Assembly (NCBI GenBank): GCA_029865195.1
Contig: JAOUHH010000175.1
Span: forward strand, 1 to 6,164
Direction of reading: 5' to 3'
Length of the DNA: 6,164 nucleotides
DNA from: Desulfobulbaceae bacterium
GTDB lineage: Bacteria; Desulfobacterota; Desulfobulbia; Desulfobulbales; UBA5123
The position numbers and the translations under genes were made by a program. Numbering within the stretch: position 1 is the stretch's first letter; every line of letters starts with the position of its first letter. Positions 1 to 5,793 of this stretch are shown here, piece by piece. The notes beneath the pieces are model-generated. The model saw only the letters and a list, made by a program, of their open reading frames with translations, did no database searches and was not told the DNA's origin.

Positions 1-24
1 GGAGGGGTGATTGTAATAATTTTT

Positions 25-41
25 AATTTAATTGTTAAATT
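25..41. repeat. AT-rich perfect inverted repeat upstream of the hyb operon
   Basis: Seven-base arms AATTTAA (25-31) and TTAAATT (35-41) are exactly complementary around a TTG spacer. This could be an operator for a dimeric regulator, or simply part of an AT-rich upstream element. It lies about 180 bases before hybO. It does not match the FNR consensus (TTGAT-N4-ATCAA) or the CRP consensus. No T-run follows a GC stem, so it is unlikely to be a terminator. Function is unknown. Confidence 0.4.
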
Positions 42-117
42 GGGCCGTCGTCACTGTTGCTTTAATTTGCCAATGGCGTTGTTTAGAAGTTTGTATTGCT
101 GTTGGTGGAGAATATTT

Positions 118-130
118 CTTGACTCTCAAG
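118..130. repeat. Short perfect inverted repeat overlapping the candidate -35
   Basis: CTTGA (118-122) and TCAAG (126-130) are exact reverse complements separated by CTC. The left arm overlaps the TTGACT hexamer proposed as a -35 element, so a protein bound here could block or recruit RNA polymerase. The TTGA/TCAA halves recall an FNR half-site, but they are separated by 3 bases instead of the 6 in the FNR palindrome. FNR binding is therefore not supported. Short palindromes of this size also occur by chance. Confidence 0.3.
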
Positions 131-148
131 TTAATCTTGTGATTTCAT
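119..148 (+). promoter_or_regulatory. Candidate sigma70-type promoter for the hyb operon
   Basis: TTGACT (119-124) matches five of six bases of the -35 consensus. With an 18-base spacer, TTTCAT (143-148) matches four of six of the -10 consensus and is preceded by TG at 140-141, as in extended -10 promoters. Transcription would start near 155, leaving a leader of about 70 bases before hybO. The match is weak and the surrounding DNA is AT-rich, so this is only the best of several poor candidates. Confidence 0.3.
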
Positions 149-213
149 TTGCTATTAACAACATGGCAGATGCCTCTTTGCCGGTATGACGTGTAATTAA
201 TCTCTGCAACAGA

Positions 214-217
214 GAGG
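214..217 (+). promoter_or_regulatory. Ribosome binding site deciding the hybO start
   Basis: GAGG (within GAGGGGA, 214-220) lies seven bases before the ATG at 225. A GTG codon at 222 immediately precedes this ATG in the same frame but would sit only four bases from the same motif. The spacing favours ATG 225 as the start. Confidence 0.65.
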
Positions 218-224
218 GGAAGTG

Positions 225-1352
225 ATGGCGGACAATAACTTCGATGCGATCAGCAAGAAGCTGAACAACATCTCCCGGCGGGATTTCATGAAATTCTGCA
301 CGGTGATGGCGGCCAGTATGGGGTTGCCCCTGGAGGTGGCGCCGCAAATCGCCGAGGCGGTGACCAGCCCGAAGCGGCCGCCGGTGATCTGGCTCTCCGG
401 CCAGGGCTGCACCGGCTGCACCGAATCCCTCCTTCGCCCCACCCATCCTTCCCTTGAGCACCTGATCCTGGATCTGATTTCCCTCGATTACAATGAAACC
501 CTGAACGTCGGCGCCGGTCACCAGGCCGAGGAGGCGATGCGCCAATCCATTGAGGCCAACAGCAAGCAGTTCATCCTGGTCGTCGAGGGTGCCATCCCCA
601 CCAGAGACGGTGGCGTCTACTGCATGGTGGGCGGCCGGCCCTTCATGGAGATCGTGCGGGAAACGGCCGACAAGGCGGCGGCGGTGATCGCCATCGGCTC
701 CTGTGCCTCCTGGGGCGGCATCGCTGCCGCCGAACCCAACCCCACCGGCGCCACCGGCGCGCCGGAGTTTTTGGTCGGCAAGCCCGTGGTCAGCATCCCC
801 GGCTGCCCGCCCAACGGCTACAACTTTCTCTCCACCGTCCTCCACTATCTCACCTTCAAGAAGTTGCCGGACCTCGACGCCAAGGGGCGGCCGAAATTCG
901 CCTATGGCCGGCTGATCCACGAAAATTGCGAGCGCCGGCCGCACTTCGATGCCGGCCGCTTCGCTACCCAATTCGGCGACGACGGCCATCGCCAGGGGTT
1001 CTGTCTCTACAAGCTCGGCTGCAAGGGGCCGCAGACCTACGCCAACTGTCCCTCCATCCTCTTTAACGAGGTGGGCGGCGGCGCCTGGCCGGTGGGTACC
1101 GGCCACCCCTGTTTTGGCTGCACCGAGCAGGGGGTGGGCTTTGCGATGCCGCTGCACGAGCAGGCCGATTTGAAGTTTATCACCCCTGCGGCCGATCACG
1201 CCCCGGTCACCAGTGATCGGGGTGGCGGGGTTTCCGCGGCTGCCGCGGCCCTGATCGGGGCCGGGGTAGGGGTGGCGGCCGGGGCGGCGGCGATGACCGC
1301 CAGACGGCTTGCCGAGGCGGACAAGAACGACGATGGCGGAGAGGCGTCATGA
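225..1352 (+). CDS. hybO: [NiFe] hydrogenase 2-type small subunit HybO (Fe-S, Tat-exported, membrane-anchored)
   Basis: Small (electron-transfer) subunit of a periplasmic group 1c [NiFe] hydrogenase, 375 aa, close in length and sequence to E. coli HybO. A Tat signal, SRRDFMKF, starts at residue 17, with likely cleavage near the AEA at 43-45. Proximal 4Fe-4S ligands are C62, C65, C160 and C194. Distal ligands are H232, C235, C260 and C266. Medial 3Fe-4S ligands are C275, C296 and C299. The C-terminal stretch of about 336-358 is a small-residue hydrophobic helix followed by RR and an acidic tail, which is the HybO membrane anchor. The proximal motif reads CTGC rather than the CTCC of oxygen-tolerant enzymes, and the second extra Cys position is Ala168. 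A standard oxygen-sensitive cluster is therefore inferred. It should pass electrons from HybC to HybA. It is the first gene of the operon, and its TGA overlaps the hybA ATG. Confidence 0.97.
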   Translation: MADNNFDAISKKLNNISRRDFMKFCTVMAASMGLPLEVAPQIAEAVTSPKRPPVIWLSGQGCTGCTESLLRPTHPSLEHLILDLISLDYNETLNVGAGHQAEEAMRQSIEANSKQFILVVEGAIPTRDGGVYCMVGGRPFMEIVRETADKAAAVIAIGSCASWGGIAAAEPNPTGATGAPEFLVGKPVVSIPGCPPNGYNFLSTVLHYLTFKKLPDLDAKGRPKFAYGRLIHENCERRPHFDAGRFATQFGDDGHRQGFCLYKLGCKGPQTYANCPSILFNEVGGGAWPVGTGHPCFGCTEQGVGFAMPLHEQADLKFITPAADHAPVTSDRGGGVSAAAAALIGAGVGVAAGAAAMTARRLAEADKNDDGGEAS

Positions 1353-2332
1353 GGATCGGGCGGCGTGATTTCCTCAAGATGACCGCCACGGGCGGGCTGG
1401 CGCTTGCCTGTGCGCCGACCCTCGCCCAAGGCCGTCCGCATCATGATCTTCCGCCTGCGGCGGTGGGCATCCTCTACGACGCCACCCTCTGCGTCGGTTG
1501 CCAGGCCTGCATGGTAGCCTGCAAGCAGGCCAACGAGATGGAGGTGGAGCCGGGGCAAGGGGAACCGCTTTGGGACGCCCCCCGGGATCTCTCCGCCCGC
1601 ACTCTCAACATCATCAAGCGTTACGAAAACGGCGACGGCGCGGTCAAGGACCGGGCCGAAAACGGCTACTCCTTCGTCAAGCGTCACTGCATGCACTGCC
1701 TCGACCCGGCCTGCGTTTCGGCCTGCCCGGTCTCGGCGCTCACCAAGGACCCGGCCAGCGGCATCGTCGGTTACAACGAGAAGGCGTGTATCGGCTGCCG
1801 CTATTGTCAGGTGGCCTGCCCCTACAACATCCCCAAGTTCCAGTGGGACTCGACCACCCCCAAGATTGTCAAGTGCCAGCTCTGCAGCCATCTGGTCGCC
1901 AAGGGCGGCATCTCCGCCTGCTGCAAGGTCTGCCCCACCGGCGCCTCCCTGTTCGGGCCGGTGGAGGGGTTGTTGGCCGAGGCCAAGCGCCGTCTGCACA
2001 TGGAGGAAGGCAAGAGCTACGACTTCCCGGTGGCCTCGCTCGCCTCCGGCCAGGTGCAGAGCCATCGCGCCGGCCGCTACCTCGAGCACATCTACGGCGA
2101 GAACGAGGCGGGCGGCAGCCAGGTGCTGCTACTGAGCGGGGTCCCCTTCACCAGCCTCGGGCTGCCGGAGCTGCCGGAGCAATCCTTTGTCGAGGTGGCC
2201 GACGGCATCCAGTACGCGATCTACAAGGGGATGGTCTACCCGCTGGTCCTGCTCGGCGGGCTGATCTACATCATCCGTAAACGGGTTTCGACGACCGGCC
2301 CGGCCCAGTCCGGCGGCGAGGAGGGGGTATGA
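1349..2332 (+). CDS. hybA: Hydrogenase 2 ferredoxin-like electron-transfer subunit HybA
   Basis: Periplasmic iron-sulfur subunit linking HybO to the membrane protein HybB, 327 aa against 328 in E. coli HybA. It starts with a Tat motif GRRDFLKM (residues 4-11) and a hydrophobic stretch ending near residue 27. Four Cys sets follow: C48/51/54/58, C114/117/122/126, C147/150/153/157 and C176/179/191/195. This is the pattern of the four-[4Fe-4S] DMSO reductase/NrfC-type electron-transfer subunits. A C-terminal helix at about 295-309, followed by RKR, anchors it to the membrane, as in E. coli HybA. An extra Cys, C192, sits next to ligand C191; the E. coli protein has Val at that place. C21 in the signal is preceded by LALA, an imperfect lipobox. 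The ATG overlaps the hybO stop (ATGA), with GGAGAGG at 1338-1344 as RBS inside hybO, which indicates translational coupling. Confidence 0.96.
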   Translation: MRIGRRDFLKMTATGGLALACAPTLAQGRPHHDLPPAAVGILYDATLCVGCQACMVACKQANEMEVEPGQGEPLWDAPRDLSARTLNIIKRYENGDGAVKDRAENGYSFVKRHCMHCLDPACVSACPVSALTKDPASGIVGYNEKACIGCRYCQVACPYNIPKFQWDSTTPKIVKCQLCSHLVAKGGISACCKVCPTGASLFGPVEGLLAEAKRRLHMEEGKSYDFPVASLASGQVQSHRAGRYLEHIYGENEAGGSQVLLLSGVPFTSLGLPELPEQSFVEVADGIQYAIYKGMVYPLVLLGGLIYIIRKRVSTTGPAQSGGEEGV

Positions 2333-3480
2333 CGGCCAGAAAACCGCTGGGCGGCGAGGTGCTCAGTAAGCCATTTAAAATCCTGCTGGCGGTGGCGCTG
2401 GTGGGGCTGCTCTTCATCGGCAAGCGGTTCCTGTTCGGGATCGGCTCGGTGTCGGGGATGAACGACGGTTACCCGTGGGGGATATGGATCGCCCTTGACG
2501 TGGTGGTGGGCACCGCCTTTGCCTGCGGCGGTTATTCGCTGGCCTTTCTGATCTACGTCTTCAAGAAGGGCGAATACTCGCCGCTGCTGCGGCCGGCGCT
2601 CCTGACCAGCCTCTTCGGCTATACCCTGGCCGGCTTCTCGGTGCTGGTCGACCTCGGCCGCTACTGGCAGGCCTACAACATCGTCCTGCCCCGCTACAGC
2701 AACCTCCATTCGGTGATGTTCGAGGTCGCCCTCTGCATCGCCTGTTACGTGCTGGTCCTCTGGATCGAGGTGACCCCGGCCTTTCTCGAACGCTTCAACA
2801 AAACTGAACTGCAGGCGCGTTTGAACCGGGTCCTCTTCTTCTTCGTGGCCATGGGCCTCTTGCTGCCCAGCATGCACCAGTCGTCGCTGGGCACATTGAT
2901 CCTGATGGCGGGCTACAAGCTTTCGCCGCTTTGGCGGACCGGTTTTCTGCCCATGCTCTTCCTGCTCTCCGCCATCACCATGGGCTACGCGGTGGTGATC
3001 GTCGAATCCTGCTTCTCCTCGGTCGGCTTCCGGCGGCCGCTGGAAAAGGAGCTGCTGGAAAAGATCTCCTCCTTCATGCCCTGGGTGCTCCTCTTTTACC
3101 TGCTGGTCCGGATCGAGGACGTCAACCTGCGCGGCTATCTGCCCCTGGCCTTTGCCGGCGACAGCAAGGGCAACCTCTTCCTGCTTGAAAACATCCTGCT
3201 CGGGCTGCCGATGCTGCTCCTCTTCTCTCCGGCCTACCGCAAGCGGCGCATGATTCTCTTTCTGGCCGCCTTCTCGATCATGCTGGGCGGGGCGCTCTAT
3301 CGTTTCAACACCTACATCACCGGGTTTGATCCCGGCAACGGCTGGCATTATTTCCCCACCGGGCCGGAGATCATGGTCACCTTCGGCTTTCTGGCCATGG
3401 AGCTTTTGGGCTATCTCTGGCTGGTCAGGAAGTTGCCGATTCTCGCCGATCTCTCCCGGCCCGCGCGGGCGGGAGGTTGA
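2329..3480 (+). CDS. hybB: Hydrogenase 2 quinone-reactive integral membrane subunit HybB (NrfD/PsrC family)
   Basis: Integral membrane subunit of 383 aa (about 392 in E. coli) that exchanges electrons between the HybA clusters and the menaquinone pool. Ten hydrophobic segments are visible at roughly 17-37, 51-78, 87-108, 127-148, 167-193, 206-226, 247-263, 283-301, 306-325 and 345-367. This is the usual NrfD/HybB topology. Recognisable family stretches are GYPWGIWI (48-54), DLGRYWQAYN (108-117), SMHQSSLGTL (181-190) and the RFNTYITGF loop (325-333) before the last helix. Family members carry no haem, unlike the cytochrome b HyaC of hydrogenase 1, so this is a Hyb-type rather than Hya-type complex. 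E. coli work on Hyd-2 suggests HybB can couple quinone chemistry to the proton gradient; whether that holds here is inference. The start overlaps the hybA stop (ATGA), with AGGAGG at 2319-2324 four bases upstream. Confidence 0.95.
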   Translation: MTARKPLGGEVLSKPFKILLAVALVGLLFIGKRFLFGIGSVSGMNDGYPWGIWIALDVVVGTAFACGGYSLAFLIYVFKKGEYSPLLRPALLTSLFGYTLAGFSVLVDLGRYWQAYNIVLPRYSNLHSVMFEVALCIACYVLVLWIEVTPAFLERFNKTELQARLNRVLFFFVAMGLLLPSMHQSSLGTLILMAGYKLSPLWRTGFLPMLFLLSAITMGYAVVIVESCFSSVGFRRPLEKELLEKISSFMPWVLLFYLLVRIEDVNLRGYLPLAFAGDSKGNLFLLENILLGLPMLLLFSPAYRKRRMILFLAAFSIMLGGALYRFNTYITGFDPGNGWHYFPTGPEIMVTFGFLAMELLGYLWLVRKLPILADLSRPARAGG

Positions 3481-3503
3481 GTATGCAAAATCATCATCAG
3501 GCG

Positions 3504-3530
3504 GGCGGCGTTCAGGCCGTGAGCCTTTTT
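3504..3530 (+). promoter_or_regulatory. Weak hairpin plus T5 in the hybB-hybC gap (attenuator-like or RNA-processing element)
   Basis: CGGC (3506-3509) pairs with GCCG (3516-3519) around the loop GTTCAG. An alternative longer fold pairs GGC at 3504-3506 with GCC at 3523-3525 outside an inner GGC/GCC stem, with a four-base bulge. Five T residues follow at 3526-3530. The arrangement resembles a weak intrinsic terminator and could lower readthrough or set a transcript end between the membrane subunits and the catalytic subunit. The stem is short, so strong termination is unlikely. Confidence 0.3.
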
Positions 3531-3536
3531 CTATCC

Positions 3537-3542
3537 AAGGAG
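3537..3542 (+). promoter_or_regulatory. Strong ribosome binding site of hybC
   Basis: AAGGAG lies seven bases before the ATG at 3550. This is a clean Shine-Dalgarno for a gene that, unlike its neighbours, does not overlap the gene before it. An in-frame TGA at 3520-3522 and the absence of another start codon after it fix ATG 3550 as the only plausible start. Confidence 0.8.
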
Positions 3543-3549
3543 AACCCGC

Positions 3550-5250
3550 ATGTCGCAACGAATTGTAATTGACCCCATCACCCGCATTGAAGGCCATCTC
3601 CGCATCGAGTGCGAGGTGGACAACGGGCGGGTCACCAATGCCTGGTCGTCGGGCCAGATGTGGCGCGGCATCGAGCAGATCCTGCAGGGTCGCGACCCCC
3701 GCGAGGCGTGGATCTACACCCAGCGCATCTGCGGCGTCTGTACCACCGTGCATGCCATCACCTCGGTGCGGGCGGTGGAGAACGCCCTCAAGCTGCCGGT
3801 GCCGCCCAACGCCCAGCATATCCGCAACCTGATCATCGCCGCCCACGGGGTATTCGATCACATCGTCCATTTCTACCATCTCTCGGCCCTGGACTGGGTG
3901 GACATCGTCTCGGCCCTCAAGGGCGACCCCAAGGCCACCGCCGCCCTCGGCCAGTCGCTCTCGCCCTGGCATCGCAACAGCGAAAGCGAGATCCGGGGGA
4001 TTCGCGACAAGCTCACCACCTTCGTCAACTCAGGCCAGCTCGGCGTCTTTGCCGGCGGCTACTGGGGCCATCCGGCGATGAAGCTCTCCCCCGAGGTCAA
4101 CCTCCTCGCCGCCACCCATTACTTCCAGGCCCTGGAGTACCAGCGCGAGATCAACAAGGTGGTGGCGATCCTCGGCAGCAAGACCCCCCATATCCAGAAC
4201 CTGGCGGTGGGCGGGGTGGCCAACCCCATCAACCCCGACAGCCAGTCCACCCTCACCATCGAGCAGTTGTTCCACATCAAGACATTGATCGACGCGGTGG
4301 GCGATTTCATCCATCAGGTCTACATGGTCGATGTCGCGGCGGTGGGCGCCTTCTACAGCGATTGGACCGGCCACGGCAAGGGGGTCACCAACTACCTGTC
4401 GGTGCCGGACCTGCCCGTGGACCCGGAGGGCAAGGCCTTCCTGCTGCCCGGCGGCTTTATCGAGAAGGGCGATCTGGCCACCTTTAAGCCCATCACCTCC
4501 TTTACCGACAATTTCTTCACCAACGGGGTCAAGGAGGGGATCAAGCACTCCTGGTACCGGGGCGACTGGAACCGCCACCCCTGGGAGGAGGAGACGGTGC
4601 CGCAGTACACCAAGTTCAAGGACGACGGCAAGTACTCGTGGGTGAAATCCCCCACCTTCAACGGCGAGGTAGCCCAGGTGGGGCCGTTGGCCAACGTGCT
4701 GGCGATGTTCGCGGCCGGCCACGGGCCCACCAAGCGGTATCTCACCGAGATGCTGACCCGGGTGGGCAAGCTTGCCGGCACCACCATCCCGGTTTCGGCG
4801 CTGCATTCCACCATCGGCCGCCATGCCGCCCGGGCGGTGCGCTGCGCGGTGCTCCACGACACCCTGACCACCTCCTGGCAGGCCCTGGTCGACAACATCG
4901 GCCGCGGCGACTATCAAACCTTCAATGCCCCGGTCTTCCCCAAGGGCGAGATCCGTGGCGTCGGCTTCCACGAGGCGCCGCGCGGGGTGCTCTCGCACTG
5001 GGTGGTGATCGAGGACGGCAAGATCAAGAACTACCAGTGCGTGGTGCCGTCGACCTGGAACGCCGGCCCGCGTAACGATGCCGACGCCCTCGGCCCTTAC
5101 GAATCGTCGCTCATCGGCACCCCGGTGGCCGATCCCAAGAAGCCCTTGGAGGTGCTGCGCACCATCCACTCCTTTGACCCGTGCCTGGCCTGCGCCATCC
5201 ACATGATGGACCCGGAGAAGAACGAACTCATTCGGGTCAAGGCGATCTGA
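3550..5250 (+). CDS. hybC: [NiFe] hydrogenase 2-type large catalytic subunit HybC (precursor)
   Basis: Catalytic subunit that carries the Ni-Fe(CN)2CO site and splits or forms H2, 566 aa as precursor (567 in E. coli HybC). The N-terminal motif RICGVC supplies C61 and C64. The C-terminal motif DPCLACAIH supplies C545 and C548, ending at H551. These four Cys are the Ni ligands. An early TRIEGH motif (11-16, with E14) is also typical. After H551 comes a 15-residue tail, MMDPEKNELIRVKAI, which is the extension removed by the maturation protease once nickel is in place. The mature protein should end at His551. There is no signal peptide; export is expected as a folded complex with HybO through Tat. 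The last base of the stop codon is the first base of the hybD start, tying the substrate to its protease. Confidence 0.98.
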   Translation: MSQRIVIDPITRIEGHLRIECEVDNGRVTNAWSSGQMWRGIEQILQGRDPREAWIYTQRICGVCTTVHAITSVRAVENALKLPVPPNAQHIRNLIIAAHGVFDHIVHFYHLSALDWVDIVSALKGDPKATAALGQSLSPWHRNSESEIRGIRDKLTTFVNSGQLGVFAGGYWGHPAMKLSPEVNLLAATHYFQALEYQREINKVVAILGSKTPHIQNLAVGGVANPINPDSQSTLTIEQLFHIKTLIDAVGDFIHQVYMVDVAAVGAFYSDWTGHGKGVTNYLSVPDLPVDPEGKAFLLPGGFIEKGDLATFKPITSFTDNFFTNGVKEGIKHSWYRGDWNRHPWEEETVPQYTKFKDDGKYSWVKSPTFNGEVAQVGPLANVLAMFAAGHGPTKRYLTEMLTRVGKLAGTTIPVSALHSTIGRHAARAVRCAVLHDTLTTSWQALVDNIGRGDYQTFNAPVFPKGEIRGVGFHEAPRGVLSHWVVIEDGKIKNYQCVVPSTWNAGPRNDADALGPYESSLIGTPVADPKKPLEVLRTIHSFDPCLACAIHMMDPEKNELIRVKAI

Positions 5251-5765
5251 TGGTCGAAAAGCAGGCTGGGGAGCAAAGAATCGTCGTCCTCGGGGTGGGC
5301 AATCTCCTGATGGGCGACGAGGGGGCGGGGGTGCGGGCGGTTACTGAATTGAGCCGTCGCTACGAGATGCCGCCTCAGGTGGCGGTCATCGACGGCGGCA
5401 CCATGGGCATCGAACTGCTGCCCTGGCTCGATGGCTGCAGCCATCTCTTGATCGTTGACGCCATGCAGGGCGAGGGCGTTGCGGGCGATTGCAGACGGAT
5501 CGCCATCGACAGCCCGCCAAGCTTCTTTCGCAATCGCTCAAGCCCGCATCAGATCGGGCTTGCCGATGTGCTGGCCCTGGCGGCGATGACCGACGCGTTG
5601 CCGGGCGCGGTTACCCTCCTCGGCATCATTCCGCAACGGATGGACAGCGGCCTTGAGTTGTCGGGGCCGGTGGCGGCAGGCATGGAACGGCTGATCACGA
5701 TGCTCGTCGACGAATTGGCCGGTTTGGGCGCACCCCTTGTCGAGCGGGTTGTCGTTTCAGCCTGA
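5250..5765 (+). CDS. hybD: Hydrogenase maturation endopeptidase HybD (peptidase family M52)
   Basis: Cytoplasmic protease of 171 aa (164 in E. coli) that removes the C-terminal tail of the HybC precursor after nickel insertion. The N-terminal strand motif GVGNLLMGDEGAGV (15-28), the DGGTMG motif (48-53) and IVDAMQ (68-73) are family signatures. The likely nickel-sensing ligands are E24, D70 and H100 (in SPHQIGL), equivalent to E16, D62 and H93 of E. coli HybD. The E-to-D spacing is 46 in both. Start choice: ATG 5250 overlaps the hybC stop as TGATG and gives a family-length N-terminus, with AAGG at 5239-5242 upstream. The same frame is open from an ATG at 5181, but the extra 23 residues would be the hybC tail read out of frame and show no family resemblance. 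It is the last gene of the operon. Confidence 0.95.
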   Translation: MVEKQAGEQRIVVLGVGNLLMGDEGAGVRAVTELSRRYEMPPQVAVIDGGTMGIELLPWLDGCSHLLIVDAMQGEGVAGDCRRIAIDSPPSFFRNRSSPHQIGLADVLALAAMTDALPGAVTLLGIIPQRMDSGLELSGPVAAGMERLITMLVDELAGLGAPLVERVVVSA

Positions 5766-5766
5766 G

Positions 5767-5792
5767 GCCGGCGGTTAGGGCCGGCAGTTTTT
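5767..5792 (+). terminator. Intrinsic terminator of the hyb operon
   Basis: A six-base all-GC stem, GCCGGC (5767-5772) with GCCGGC (5780-5785), encloses a seven-base loop and is followed two bases later by TTTTT (5788-5792). It begins two bases after the hybD stop codon. The minus-strand side has no T-run after the stem, so it should act only on rightward transcription and protect the convergent gene from readthrough. Confidence 0.75.
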
Positions 5793-5793
5793 G

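Larger units (their letters stand above)
3483..3572 (+). other. Possible 29-codon leader ORF between hybB and hybC
   Basis: ATG at 3483, two bases after the hybB stop, is preceded at six bases by GGGAGG (3471-3476) inside the end of hybB. The frame stays open for 29 codons and stops at TGA 3570-3572, so it runs 23 bases into hybC in a different frame. The peptide would begin MQNHHQAGG and has no recognisable domain or signal. It may keep ribosomes moving from hybB to hybC across the hairpin that it spans, or it may be chance. No codon-use evidence is possible at this length. Confidence 0.2.

Noticed and set aside
118..130. FNR box (TTGA...TCAA)
   Set aside because: The half-sites are three bases apart rather than six, so the palindrome does not fit an FNR dimer.
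164..181. Sigma54-like TGGCAG...TTGC upstream of hybO
   Set aside because: The GG and GC elements are 15 bases apart rather than the 12 required, and the sixth base of the -24 element is wrong.
7..189. Plus-strand 60-codon frame starting at GTG 7 with GGAGG just before it
   Set aside because: The GGAGG is only one base from the GTG, the region is AT-rich like a leader, the predicted peptide has no domain, and it lies where the operon promoter should be.
222..224. GTG at 222 as the hybO start
   Set aside because: It is only four bases from the Shine-Dalgarno core, and the ATG directly after it is at seven bases; the proteins differ by one residue.
412..423. Oxygen-tolerant type proximal cluster in HybO
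   Set aside because: The motif is CTGC with Gly in place of the extra Cys, and the second extra Cys is also absent (Ala168).
126..1199. Long minus-strand open frame opposite hybO
   Set aside because: It mirrors a strongly conserved hydrogenase gene in GC-rich DNA, and its translation is low-complexity Gly/Ala/Arg-rich with no domain.
2266..3972. Very long minus-strand open frame (568 codons) opposite hybB and the start of hybC
   Set aside because: The plus strand encodes recognisable HybB and HybC here. The antisense product is rich in Glu, Gln, His and Arg, as expected for the reverse of hydrophobic codons in GC-rich DNA.
4030..5202. Long minus-strand open frame opposite hybC
   Set aside because: It is a shadow of hybC with no domain and no plausible start context.
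5181..5249. Upstream start for hybD at 5181
   Set aside because: It would add 23 residues encoded by hybC sequence out of frame. The ATG at 5250 gives the family N-terminus and a normal stop-start overlap.
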